Shown: positions 14,783 through 22,202 of the stretch, one piece after another
Layout of the letters: each line of letters begins with the position of its first letter
How positions within the stretch are numbered: position 1 is the stretch's first letter
Assembly: GCA_023663505.1 (NCBI GenBank)
Contig: JAMPHH010000001.1
Location: forward strand, 4,677 to 34,100
Source: Muribaculum sp.
Lineage (GTDB): Bacteria; Bacillota; Clostridia; Lachnospirales; Lachnospiraceae
DNA: 29,424 bases
Reading direction: 5' to 3'
Position numbers and translations under genes: made by a program
Notes under the pieces: generated by a model
Database searches by the model: none
What the model saw: the letters and a program-made list of their open reading frames with translations, nothing else
Told to the model about the DNA's origin: nothing

Positions 14783-15916
14783 ATGTTGGAAACAGAATTT
14801 GTCAGAAGCTTACAGAGTAATTATGAGAGGATACATCTGCCGCAGAAGCCGGACGAACAGCGGTATCAATATTGTATCCTGACCAGAGGGGGAATCAGGG
14901 GACTTTTGCCCTGCAGTCTGCGATATATCAACGGACAGGCATACCTTTATTATGACATCACCTCCAAGCAGAACGTGGCGCAATTGTATGGAAAGCAGGT
15001 GATTGGCAGGGAATGGGTGAGGGACTTTTTTTGGAGCTATGAGCAGGCAAGGCAGGAATTGGGGAGATTTCTGCTTGATGAGAAGAACATTTTGGTGTAT
15101 CCGGAGCAGATTTTTCAGGATATCAGCAACCATAACTTTTTCTTCCTATATCTTCCTTATAACGAAGATATGAACGGCATCATGCAGCTGTTGGAATTTC
15201 TGCTGGGACACATGGATTATGAGGACGAGGAGCTTGTAAAATGTATTTACTCTATGTATGAGCAGTTTGAGAGAGCGGGCGAGGTGTACATACAGGAGAA
15301 AATATTTGAGGACGCAAGATGCCTTGAGCAGAAGGCGGAGACAAGGGTGGAGGAGATGGCTGCCGAGCCGCCCCATACAGAGGAGGAAAATATCGCATGG
15401 CAGGATAAGGCTGCATTGCAGACGGTGCAGGAGGACTCCGGCAGGCAGGAGAAAAGGGGGATTTTCCGGTATCTGGGAGCGAAAAAGAAAAAGCTCGCGG
15501 AGCAGAAGGAGGAGTACAGGCAGGACATATTGGATATGATGGAGGGCAAGGCTGTGGCTGAGGAGACCCTGTATGAGGACGAGGATTATGGCAGAACGAT
15601 TTATATGGAACAGTCCTCGGAGGAATCGCGCGTACATAAATTGTATACGCCGGACGGCAGGGTGGCAGCGCAGCTTACGGAGGACATATTTACCATAGGG
15701 AAGCAAAAGGACGAGGTGAATCTGGTCTTAGATGACATCTCTGTCAGCAGACTTCATGCCCGAATTTTTAAAGAGGAAAATATTGTTTATTTGGAGGATC
15801 TCAATTCCACCAACGGAACCTTTAAGAACGGTCTGCGCTTACAGCCATACGAAAAAAGGAGGCTTGAGGAGGGCGACGAGATCCGGATTGGGAAATTATT
15901 ATTTGTGTATCGGTAA
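14783..15916 (+). CDS. DUF6382-like protein with C-terminal FHA domain
   Basis: 377 aa, cytoplasmic. Residues 1-180 form an N-terminal domain seen in Tad-associated FHA proteins of Clostridia (DUF6382-like). A charged linker (~180-290), very rich in Glu/Lys, follows. An FHA domain sits at about 298-377 with all binding motifs: TIGK (304-307), DDISVSRLHARI (SxxH, 322-325) and LEDLNSTNGTFKNG (341-350). FHA domains bind phosphothreonine, so a Ser/Thr kinase input to pilus assembly is likely. No kinase lies in this operon; the nearest is the membrane kinase at 20163, in a separate accessory unit. GGAGGAAAG precedes the ATG. It is the last gene of the Tad block. Confidence 0.85.
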   Translation: MLETEFVRSLQSNYERIHLPQKPDEQRYQYCILTRGGIRGLLPCSLRYINGQAYLYYDITSKQNVAQLYGKQVIGREWVRDFFWSYEQARQELGRFLLDEKNILVYPEQIFQDISNHNFFFLYLPYNEDMNGIMQLLEFLLGHMDYEDEELVKCIYSMYEQFERAGEVYIQEKIFEDARCLEQKAETRVEEMAAEPPHTEEENIAWQDKAALQTVQEDSGRQEKRGIFRYLGAKKKKLAEQKEEYRQDILDMMEGKAVAEETLYEDEDYGRTIYMEQSSEESRVHKLYTPDGRVAAQLTEDIFTIGKQKDEVNLVLDDISVSRLHARIFKEENIVYLEDLNSTNGTFKNGLRLQPYEKRRLEEGDEIRIGKLLFVYR

Positions 15917-16002
15917 TTGTTGCTTGTTGACGTATTGGGGTAAAGAGTGGTACATTTAATAAGAGTTTTAATGATTTTAATATTTTAGGGAGGGTAGGAG
16001 AA

Positions 16003-16614
16003 TTGCCTGCAGGATATAAGGACTTGCCCATTGTCAGCGTTTCACTGGCGATTATTAACACGATAGTGTTTATTGTCTGCATTTTTACAGGAGAGCTGTT
16101 ATATGATATGGGCGGACTGTCTGCGCAGGAGGTGCTTGGACAGCAGGAATACGGACGGCTATTGTGGTCCATGTTTTTGCATTCGGATACAGAGCATTTG
16201 TTCAGCAATATGATTTGGTTGGTGTTCATGGGAGCGATGTTGGAAAAGGAGACAGGGCATCTTTGCATTACGATTGTCTATTTCCTGTCAGGACTGGGAG
16301 GCAATGTGCTGTCCCTTGTCAACAAGGTGATTACATGGGATCCCGTGATGTCCGTAGGCGCCAGTGGAGCTATATTTGGTCTGGACGGATTGTTGCTCGC
16401 GATGGCGCTGTTCTCGAGAGAATATAGAAATACCGTGCTCCCTGTCAGGCTCATCGCAATAATTGCCCTGTCAATATACAATGGCTTTATGGCAGGCAAT
16501 ATTGATAATGCCGCTCATATAGGCGGATTGACGGTAGGCTTTGTGGTTGGTTCCATATACACTCTGGCGCGCAATATGCGACAGAGAAAATACAAACGAG
16601 AGGTGCAGATTTGA
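16003..16614 (+). CDS. rhomboid-family intramembrane serine protease
   Basis: A 203-aa polytopic membrane protein with six hydrophobic segments. Catalytic residues are visible: Ser121 in VGASGAIFG (GxSG) and His172 in NAAHIGGLTVGFVVG. The supporting motif LHSDTEHLFSNM (His65, Asn69) is typical of rhomboids. These proteases cut substrates within or near a membrane helix. The start is TTG at 16003 with a strong GGGAGGGTAGGAG upstream. An 86-base gap separates it from the FHA gene, with a possible promoter (TTGACG near 15927). Its TGA overlaps the TTG start of the next gene. Confidence 0.88.
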   Translation: MPAGYKDLPIVSVSLAIINTIVFIVCIFTGELLYDMGGLSAQEVLGQQEYGRLLWSMFLHSDTEHLFSNMIWLVFMGAMLEKETGHLCITIVYFLSGLGGNVLSLVNKVITWDPVMSVGASGAIFGLDGLLLAMALFSREYRNTVLPVRLIAIIALSIYNGFMAGNIDNAAHIGGLTVGFVVGSIYTLARNMRQRKYKREVQI

Positions 16615-17609
16615 ATATTCATATTTACTACGGCGGAAGGGGAATCATTGACGATCCCACAAACTATGTGATCAATAAGATGCAGGAGGTCTTGGAGGAG
16701 CTGCGTGTCAATGTGACGCGTTACAATCTGTATGAGCTCAAGAATTCCATACCCACGCTGCCACAGACCTTAAAGGACGCGGACGGCATCGTTCTTGCCA
16801 CCACTGTGGAGTGGTTTGGAATCGGCGGGTATATGCAGCAGTTTTTGGACGCCTGCTGGCTCTACGGAGATAAGGAGCGCATTGCCAAGATTTATATGTG
16901 TCCGGTTGTTATGTCCACAACCTATGGCGAGCGCGAGGCAAAGCTTGATCTGTCCAAGGCGTGGGAGATTCTTGGGGGACTGCCTTGCAGCGGTCTGTGC
17001 GGTTATATTGAGAATACCGTGGCGTTGGAAATGAATGAGGGGTATGCCCATATCATTGAGAAGCGGACGGAGAATCTCTATCGCACGATCAATCAACGCG
17101 CGGCAAGCTTTCCCGCCAGTAATCAGGCGGTGCGCCAAAAGATTGCCGTGTCTCCGGCGATTAATCTGTCGCCGCAGGAGACGGAGCAGCTATCAAAATA
17201 TGTGTCCGACGACAGTTATGTACAGCGCCAGAAGGAGGATATTCAGGAGCTGACCAGTCTTTTCAAGGATAAGCTGAGTCAGCAGGGTGGAGAGAACGAG
17301 GAGGAATATGTCACGGAGCTGCGGGGGGCATTTACGCCGCAGGCGGGTTTTCATGCGGTATGCAGTATCAATATCGAGGAGAAAAGTAAATCCTTGGTCA
17401 TGAATATCAATAATTCTGCCGTGGAGTGCAGCTATGGGGTTTGCGACCTGCCCGATATCGTGATGAACACGGATCGGGCAACGATGGAGGAGATTGTAAA
17501 CGGAAGAATGACATTCCTGCGGGCATTCATGTCCGGAGCAATGACCATGAAGGGCGATTTAAAGATTTTGAAGATGCTCGATCAGGTATTTTCATTTGAA
17601 GAAAGGTAG
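16611..17609 (+). CDS. flavodoxin-like NAD(P)H-dependent oxidoreductase fused to SCP2 domain
   Basis: 332 aa, cytoplasmic. The N-terminal ~160 residues have a flavodoxin/NADPH-dependent FMN reductase fold (NIHIYYGGRG..., DADGIVLATTVEWFGIGGYMQQFLDACW, CPVVMSTTYGEREA). The C-terminal ~100 residues resemble an SCP2 sterol-carrier/lipid-binding domain (FHAVCSINIEEKSKSLVMNINNS...DIVMNTDRATMEEIVNGRMTFLRAFMSGAMTMKGDL). The pairing suggests redox action on a hydrophobic ligand; the substrate is unknown. It starts at TTG 16611 with GAGAGGTG upstream, overlapping the rhomboid stop. Confidence 0.78.
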   Translation: MNIHIYYGGRGIIDDPTNYVINKMQEVLEELRVNVTRYNLYELKNSIPTLPQTLKDADGIVLATTVEWFGIGGYMQQFLDACWLYGDKERIAKIYMCPVVMSTTYGEREAKLDLSKAWEILGGLPCSGLCGYIENTVALEMNEGYAHIIEKRTENLYRTINQRAASFPASNQAVRQKIAVSPAINLSPQETEQLSKYVSDDSYVQRQKEDIQELTSLFKDKLSQQGGENEEEYVTELRGAFTPQAGFHAVCSINIEEKSKSLVMNINNSAVECSYGVCDLPDIVMNTDRATMEEIVNGRMTFLRAFMSGAMTMKGDLKILKMLDQVFSFEER

Positions 17610-17615
17610 GGAAAA

Positions 17616-18029
17616 ATGATGAAAAAGGACGATTGTATCTTTTGTAAGATTGCGGGAGGTGAGATTCCCTCCAAGACGATCTATGAGGACGAGCTCTTTC
17701 GTGTGATCTTGGATTTGGGACCGGCTACAAAGGGACATGCCTTGATTATTCCTAAGGAGCATGCGGACAATCTTTTTGAGCTACCGGCGGAGACTGCCGC
17801 GAGGGTGCTTCCCACGGCACAAAAAGTGGCGATTTTGATGAAGGATAAATTGCAATGTGACGGTTTGAATCTGGTGCAAAATAATGGGGAGCTCGCGGGG
17901 CAGACCGTGATGCATTTTCACATGCATATGATTCCCCGTTATGAGGGTGACGGACAAAAGCTTGGTTGGGTTGCCGGCAAGCCTTCGCAGGAAGAACTGG
18001 AAGCGATCAAAGAACAGATTACAAATTAA
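17616..18029 (+). CDS. HIT-family nucleotide hydrolase
   Basis: A 137-aa HIT (histidine triad) protein of the HinT group, a purine nucleoside phosphoramidase or nucleotidyl hydrolase in the cytoplasm. CIFCKIAGGEIPSKTIYEDE at the N-terminus and QTVMHFHMHMIPRY carry the HxHxH triad (His100, His102, His104). The size is normal for the family. AGGTAGGG precedes ATGATG at 17616. It lies 6 bases after the SCP2 gene. Confidence 0.93.
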   Translation: MMKKDDCIFCKIAGGEIPSKTIYEDELFRVILDLGPATKGHALIIPKEHADNLFELPAETAARVLPTAQKVAILMKDKLQCDGLNLVQNNGELAGQTVMHFHMHMIPRYEGDGQKLGWVAGKPSQEELEAIKEQITN

Positions 18030-18044
18030 TTCAGGGGTATACCT

Positions 18045-18887
18045 ATGAGGACAATTGATGTAAAGCTTATCACAGATACTATCAGCGAGATGTGCATTGA
18101 GGCGAATCATTTTCTCTCGGAGGACATGAGGTGTGCCTTGGAGAATGCTGCCATTCATGAGAAGGCGCCCCTTGGGAAACAGATTCTGGAGCAATTGCAG
18201 GAAAACTTGAAGATAGCGGGAGAGGATATGATTCCTATTTGTCAGGATACGGGTATGGCAGTTGTGTTTATGGAGATCGGGCAGGACGTTCATTTTGAGG
18301 GAGGGCTGTTGGAGGACGCCATTAATGAAGGAGTGCGCCGCGGCTATGTGGACGGGTATCTGCGCAAATCAGTGGTAAAGGACCCCATATACAGAGACAA
18401 TACCAAGGACAATACCCCTGCGATTATCCATTATAGTATCGTGGCGGGAGATCAGGTGAAGCTCACGATTGCGCCCAAGGGCTTTGGGAGCGAGAATATG
18501 AGCCGCGTCTTTATGTTAAAGCCTGCTGACGGTATAGAAGGTGTGAAAAATGCGGTTCTCACCGCAGTGAGGGATGCCGGTCCCAATGCCTGTCCCCCCA
18601 TGGTGGTCGGCGTGGGTATCGGCGGTACGTTTGAGAAATGTGCGCTGATGGCAAAGCAGGCGCTTACAAGACCTGTGAATGAGCGTTCACAGATTCCGTA
18701 TGTGCGGGAGCTAGAGGAGGAGCTGTTAGGCAAAATCAATGCCTCCGGTATCGGTCCGGGGGGCTTAGGCGGGAGCACGACGGCTTTGGCGGTGAATATT
18801 AACACCTACCCGACCCATATAGCGGGGCTGCCTGTGGCAGTCAATATCTGCTGCCATGTGAATCGACATGTGGTGAGGGTAATTTAG
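18045..18887 (+). CDS. class I fumarate hydratase / Fe-S hydro-lyase, alpha subunit
   Basis: 280 aa. It corresponds to the N-terminal, [4Fe-4S]-binding part of class I fumarase, made as a separate subunit. Candidate cluster cysteines are seen in IPICQDTGMAVVF, GPNACPPMVVGVGIGG and VNICCHVNRHVVRV. It catalyses reversible hydration of fumarate to malate together with the beta subunit encoded next. A tartrate dehydratase activity cannot be excluded from sequence. GGGG precedes the ATG. Confidence 0.92.
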   Translation: MRTIDVKLITDTISEMCIEANHFLSEDMRCALENAAIHEKAPLGKQILEQLQENLKIAGEDMIPICQDTGMAVVFMEIGQDVHFEGGLLEDAINEGVRRGYVDGYLRKSVVKDPIYRDNTKDNTPAIIHYSIVAGDQVKLTIAPKGFGSENMSRVFMLKPADGIEGVKNAVLTAVRDAGPNACPPMVVGVGIGGTFEKCALMAKQALTRPVNERSQIPYVRELEEELLGKINASGIGPGGLGGSTTALAVNINTYPTHIAGLPVAVNICCHVNRHVVRVI

Positions 18888-18902
18888 GAAATGAGGATTA
18901 AT

Positions 18903-19457
18903 ATGGATAAATACATAAATGTACCCTTTGGGGCGGAAGCTGCGGCGAGCCTTCACGCCGGAGACTATGTATACCTGACGGGAACGATTTACACGGCGAG
19001 GGACGCCGCACACAAGAGAATGTATGAAGCGCTGCAAAAAGGGGAAAGCTTACCCTTGGAAATCAAAAATAATGTAATATATTATATGGGTCCCTCTCCG
19101 GCGAGAGAAGGGAGACCTATCGGTTCCGCAGGTCCTACCACGGCGAGCAGAATGGATAAATACACGCCGACATTGTTGGATTTGGGACTGATTGGAATGA
19201 TTGGTAAGGGAAAGCGTTCCGAGGAGGTGAAGGCTGCCATTGTGCGCAACGGCGCGGTGTATTTTGCCGCGGTGGGGGGCGCGGGGGCGCTGCTCTCTCG
19301 TTCTATCACAGAATCGGAAGTGATTGCTTATGATGATTTGGGCACGGAGGCGATTCGCAGGCTAAAGGTTGAGAAATTCCCCGCGATCGTGGTGATCGAT
19401 TCCCAAGGCAACAATTTGTACGAGACGGCGATTCAGGAATATAGGACAGAAGCCTGA
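18903..19457 (+). CDS. class I fumarate hydratase / Fe-S hydro-lyase, beta subunit
   Basis: 184 aa. It corresponds to the C-terminal domain of class I fumarase: LHAGDYVYLTGTIYTARDAAHKRMYE, IYYMGPSPAREGRPIGSAGPTTASRMDKYTP, MIGKGKRSEEV and AVGGAGALLSRS. It forms the active site with the Fe-S alpha subunit. The ATG at 18903 has AGGA 6 bases ahead; an in-frame ATG at 18891 has a poorly placed site and would add four residues. It is 15 bases downstream of alpha and ends the operon. Confidence 0.92.
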   Translation: MDKYINVPFGAEAAASLHAGDYVYLTGTIYTARDAAHKRMYEALQKGESLPLEIKNNVIYYMGPSPAREGRPIGSAGPTTASRMDKYTPTLLDLGLIGMIGKGKRSEEVKAAIVRNGAVYFAAVGGAGALLSRSITESEVIAYDDLGTEAIRRLKVEKFPAIVVIDSQGNNLYETAIQEYRTEA

Positions 19458-19505
19458 GAATTTTTATGTAATTTTTTTAATTGTAAATTTTTATCACAAA
19501 ACTGA

Positions 19506-19534
19506 TTGACAAACAGAGTAGTTTTAGGTATAAT
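19506..19534 (+). promoter_or_regulatory. consensus sigma-A promoter for tRNA-Ser
   Basis: TTGACA (19506-19511), a 17-base spacer and TATAAT (19529-19534): a perfect match to the consensus. The predicted start is ~19541, about 54 bases before the mature tRNA. The leader contains a small CAC-GAAA-GTG hairpin. Confidence 0.9.
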
Positions 19535-19594
19535 AACTTGTGCGTCACGAAAGTGGCAATAGCTGAATATTGGCAGAGATGCAGTTCGGATTAA

Positions 19595-19682
19595 GGAGAA
19601 ATACTCAAGAGGCCGAAGAGGCGCCCCTGCTAAGGGTGTAGGTCGGGCAACCGGCGCGAGGGTTCAAATCCCTCTTTCTCCG
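19595..19682 (+). tRNA. tRNA-Ser (anticodon GCU)
   Basis: The acceptor arms GGAGAAA (19595-19601) and TTTCTCC (19675-19681) pair perfectly, with discriminator G at 19682. The anticodon stem-loop is CGCCC-CTGCTAA-GGGTG with GCT at 19629-19631. A long variable arm (AGGTCGGGCAACCGGC region), as in class II tRNAs, and the T arm GAGGG-TTCAAAT-CCCTC follow. CCA is not encoded (CTC follows), so it must be added. It has its own promoter and terminator. Confidence 0.95.
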
Positions 19683-19685
19683 CTC

Positions 19686-19717
19686 AAAATCGCACAGATT
19701 GCTCTGTGCGATTTTTT
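19686..19717 (+). terminator. strong terminator shared by tRNA-Ser and the XRE gene
   Basis: AAAATCGCACAGA (19686-19698), loop TTGC, TCTGTGCGATTTT (19703-19715) with more T. It is a 13-bp perfect stem. The minus-strand XRE gene stops at 19716-19718, so it likely works in both directions. Confidence 0.92.
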
Positions 19718-19982
19718 AAGAATGGGCTTCAAATTCAAAAAGCCGATTCATGTCACAATTTAGAATACTGCAGCAGGCATACAAAAGCGACACAGTCGGG
19801 TTTTGTGTGCCCTTTTCTATTCTGTTATACGAATAAACGGAAATGTCTATCCCTTGTGTCTGGAGTCTGGCAACCATATCTGTTTGTTTGATTTGTAATT
19901 CTTTGCGCAATGCCGCTATATTCTTTCCTATGTTGATATTATTGACCTGAATGATCCTATCGATACTTTTCTCATTTTTCAT
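19716..19982 (-). CDS. XRE-family HTH transcriptional regulator
   Basis: 88 aa. A Cro/CI-type helix-turn-helix covers most of the protein: NIGKNIAALRKELQIKQTDMVARLQTQGIDISVYSYNRIEKGTQNPTVSLLYACCSILNCDMNRLFEFE. It has only a short tail beyond the HTH, with no sensor domain or peptidase domain. The ATG at 19982 has GAGGTG 8 bases upstream, and this site lies inside an 18-bp palindrome that recurs at 20030, so auto-repression is likely. A separate promoter on the other strand runs across the second palindrome. The target beyond autoregulation is not clear from the window. Confidence 0.85.
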   Translation of the reverse strand: MKNEKSIDRIIQVNNINIGKNIAALRKELQIKQTDMVARLQTQGIDISVYSYNRIEKGTQNPTVSLLYACCSILNCDMNRLFEFEAHS

Positions 19983-20006
19983 AATATTGCACCTCTACGC
20001 AATATT
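19983..20006. promoter_or_regulatory. operator 1, overlapping XRE ribosome binding site
   Basis: AATATTGC (19983-19990), 8 central bases, GCAATATT (19999-20006): perfect 8-bp arms. The inner 18 bases (19986-20003) follow ATTGCGTNNNNGTGCAAT when read on the minus strand, the same pattern as operator 2. It covers the XRE ribosome binding site. Confidence 0.7.
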
Positions 20007-20029
20007 TTATGAAAAGTCTTCTTAAAATA

Positions 20030-20047
20030 ATTGCACGAGAACGCAAT
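20030..20047. promoter_or_regulatory. operator 2, overlapping divergent -35 box
   Basis: ATTGCACGAGAACGCAAT, read on the minus strand as ATTGCGT-TCTC-GTGCAAT. It is identical to operator 1 except for the four central bases. The centre-to-centre distance is 44 bp, about four helical turns. Confidence 0.7.
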
Positions 20048-20059
20048 AAATGATATAAT
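20031..20059 (+). promoter_or_regulatory. divergent sigma-A promoter under XRE operator
   Basis: TTGCAC (20031-20036), a 17-base spacer and TATAAT (20054-20059) with an upstream TG. No normal gene follows on this strand before the convergent kinase gene, so it would make a short RNA or an antisense transcript. The -35 lies in operator 2. Confidence 0.55.
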
Positions 20060-20095
20060 GTTTCCGTTGAAAAACATGATATAGATTAATGTATC

Positions 20096-20125
20096 AAAAG
20101 AAAATTGCCACCATAGCGGTGGCAA
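20096..20125 (-). terminator. terminator of the kinase gene
   Basis: Read on the minus strand: TTGCCACC, loop, GGTGGCAA (arms 20118-20125 and 20105-20112), then TTTTCTTTT (20096-20104). It lies 38 bases past the kinase stop. A + strand transcript would also form the hairpin. Confidence 0.75.
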
Positions 20126-20162
20126 CAAAAAGAAAATAGTATGTTACAATGAAAGGGTGAAG

Positions 20163-21233
20163 TCAAATAATAGATTCCAATATAACCATTATTATAAACA
20201 TAGAAAAAATGATTATAAAATTTAAAATTAGCACACCTAGGTAGCGTATAAGCCGATGCTTATTGGTACACAAGGGAATGAAACGTCGTATATTGTGGTA
20301 ATCAAAACAGCAAAAGACAATGGAAAGCATCATAAATAAAGCCCAGATTCTTTCCAACCAAAGGTGGAAAAAGGACGCATTCTCTACCTCCAGTGACAGG
20401 CAAATCCAAAAGATAAATAGGTATATAGGGAATGCAATCAGCATTTTCCAAGGGGTTTTTGTTCTGAAACCAGGTGGGATGAAATCCTTCCACATGACGG
20501 ACATGTTGTGTTGTGGATTCTTGCCATTGCGAGGTTCCAATTTTTGAATTTCGGCTCTCAACTCCTGTACGGTTTCCATTCGATCAGACGGATTCATTTC
20601 GGTACATTTCCTGATGATGATGTCAAATATATTTGTCGGGACAGGAAGGGCGGCAGAAAGCTCTTTTAACAAAATGCCCAGTGCATAAATATCCGTTCGG
20701 GGAGTGGAAAAACCAAAGCCGTATTGTTCAGGGGCGGCATAACCTTTTGTTCCAAGCAGCACAGTATCATGGTCGGCTGTGTCCGTTAAATACTTTGCTG
20801 CATTAAAGTCGATTAAGAATACGTGATTGTATGGCGTTATGATGATGTTTGAGGGCTTAATGTCTCTGTGAATTATGGGCGGGCTAAGGATATGCAGCTT
20901 TTCCAGTATACTGCATAGCTCGACCATAAACCGGACGATTATATCCGGCGTGAGCGTCCGAGCATCGATTATTTCTTGGAGTGATGCGCCGGAGATGTAT
21001 TCTTCAATCAGTATGAGTTGTCCATTTTCTTTGTATATGTTATATAGCTTGGGAATGCCGGTTATCTGATGTTCCAATAAGTATTCATATATATTCGGAT
21101 TGTATACGTCCAATATTTTCCTGATGTATATTTTTCCGCTTTCACGGTGCTGAACAAGATATATTTTATGTGCGCTGTTTATGGTTGCAATGGTATTATA
21201 GTAAGAATTTTCAAGGCGTCTTTCGTAATCCAT
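20163..21233 (-). CDS. membrane-bound Hanks-type Ser/Thr protein kinase
   Basis: 356 aa. The kinase domain runs to ~235: Lys39 (IYIRKIL, ATP lysine), EEYISGASL hinge, catalytic loop IHRDIKPSN (121-129, Asp124), metal-binding DFN at 142-144 in place of DFG, then GTKGYAAPEQYGFG and the STPRTDIYALGILLKEL helix. The glycine-rich loop is weak (INSAHKIYLV). Three hydrophobic segments follow (~270-288, 297-313, 330-354), so the C-terminus is membrane-embedded and lacks PASTA repeats. It is divergent from the HTH-like gene at 21289, with 55 bases between. AAGGA precedes the ATG. Together with the next three genes it forms a likely signalling unit; substrates are unknown. Confidence 0.88.
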   Translation of the reverse strand: MDYERRLENSYYNTIATINSAHKIYLVQHRESGKIYIRKILDVYNPNIYEYLLEHQITGIPKLYNIYKENGQLILIEEYISGASLQEIIDARTLTPDIIVRFMVELCSILEKLHILSPPIIHRDIKPSNIIITPYNHVFLIDFNAAKYLTDTADHDTVLLGTKGYAAPEQYGFGFSTPRTDIYALGILLKELSAALPVPTNIFDIIIRKCTEMNPSDRMETVQELRAEIQKLEPRNGKNPQHNMSVMWKDFIPPGFRTKTPWKMLIAFPIYLFIFWICLSLEVENASFFHLWLERIWALFMMLSIVFCCFDYHNIRRFIPLCTNKHRLIRYLGVLILNFIIIFSMFIIMVILESII

Positions 21234-21288
21234 GCTATCAGTCCTTCCAAATGATTTGTTATTATATTATATCAGATAGGAGCAGTTT

Positions 21289-21744
21289 ATGGGAGAGAAA
21301 AATACGGACGAATTAGAACAGGTGCTGCAAAGCACACATATAAAAAATTTTGACGCTTATTGTAAGGAAAATGTGGGAAGCCTTACGGATAGTGAGTTTA
21401 CCGTATATATGAAAAATATTTTCAGCGAGAAAAAGCTCACGCAGCAAATGGTATTTTTGCGGGCAGATGTCCCGGAGAGATATGGCTATAAGCTATTGTC
21501 AGGCGAAAAAAGAACAAGACAGAGAGATGTCATTCTGCGGATATGTTATGCGGCTGAAATGTCTTTGGCGCAGACACAGCGCGCACTGAAGAAATATGAG
21601 ATGCCGGAGCTGTATGCGAAGCTTCCAAGAGACGCCTTGCTGATGATTATTTTCAATGAACGACCGGGAGATATCATTGAGGTCAATGAAATACTGACAG
21701 CGCATGGAATGGAGGCATTGAGGACAAGCGGATTACAAAACTGA
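21289..21744 (+). CDS. HTH-like protein paired with kinase
   Basis: 151 aa, soluble. The central part FSEKKLTQQMVFLRADVPERYGYKLLSGEKRTRQRDVILRICYAAEMSLAQTQRALKKY (about 44-105) reads like a lambda-repressor-type HTH: TQQ...LRAD, then YxYKLLSGEKRTRQRDVILRIC, matching the 'xxxYxxxLxxGxRxPxxdxLxxia' pattern. The C-terminal ~45 residues are helical with an acidic patch (NERPGDIIEVNEIL). It is divergent from the Ser/Thr kinase; such proteins often accompany kinases in Lachnospiraceae and could be its substrate. DNA binding is inferred. AGGAG lies before the ATG. Confidence 0.55.
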   Translation: MGEKNTDELEQVLQSTHIKNFDAYCKENVGSLTDSEFTVYMKNIFSEKKLTQQMVFLRADVPERYGYKLLSGEKRTRQRDVILRICYAAEMSLAQTQRALKKYEMPELYAKLPRDALLMIIFNERPGDIIEVNEILTAHGMEALRTSGLQN

Positions 21745-21753
21745 CAGACAACC

Positions 21754-22200
21754 ATGGAGCGAATGAGGAGCATGAGCAGAAAAAAGATTATGGTTTTACA
21801 TATCCTATGCCCGTTAGCAGTAGGTGCGCTTGTATATTGTTTGGCATCGCCAGATGTGTTTTTTATCCAAAAAGCAGGGGCTTTCATTGGCGCGGCAGGC
21901 AGCGGACATGTGTTCCCGACAGACAGTGTCCTTTTAAGGCTTGTACGCAATTATCTGCCGGATATGATGTGGGGGTATTCGTTGGTTTTTGCTTTATTTT
22001 ATATTATCGGTAATATTGCGGCAGATATACGGAAGGTCTTTTGGGTGGCTTTTCCTTTCTCGGCAATGATGGAAATGATGCAAAAAACATCTTTCATTCT
22101 TGGAACATTTGATGTTTGGGATATTTTTGTTGAATTTTTGGCTGAGGTAATTGCTGTATATATTATACATAAATTATATTCAAACAGGGAGGAAATTTAA
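21754..22200 (+). CDS. VanZ-like small membrane protein
   Basis: ~148 aa with four hydrophobic segments. The region LVRNYLPDMMWGYSLVFALFYIIGN...EMMQKTSFILGTFDVWDIFVEFLAEVIAVYII resembles VanZ/DUF2809-like proteins (a membrane helix pair with E-x-x-Q and G-T-x-D-x-x-D motifs). The function of this family is not settled; VanZ itself gives low-level teicoplanin resistance. The start is uncertain among ATGs at 21754, 21763 and 21772, none with a well-spaced ribosome binding site. The gene follows the HTH-like gene by 9 bases, so translational coupling may serve. Confidence 0.55.
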   Translation: MERMRSMSRKKIMVLHILCPLAVGALVYCLASPDVFFIQKAGAFIGAAGSGHVFPTDSVLLRLVRNYLPDMMWGYSLVFALFYIIGNIAADIRKVFWVAFPFSAMMEMMQKTSFILGTFDVWDIFVEFLAEVIAVYIIHKLYSNREEI

Positions 22201-22202
22201 AA

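Noticed and set aside
15146..15706. 186-codon minus-strand open frame inside the FHA gene
   Set aside because: It is antisense to a well-supported gene, with biased Leu/His composition and no domain.
20089..20139. 16-codon + strand frame (MYQKKIATIAVATKRK) downstream of the divergent promoter
   Set aside because: No ribosome binding site, and most of it encodes the kinase terminator hairpin; too short to support.
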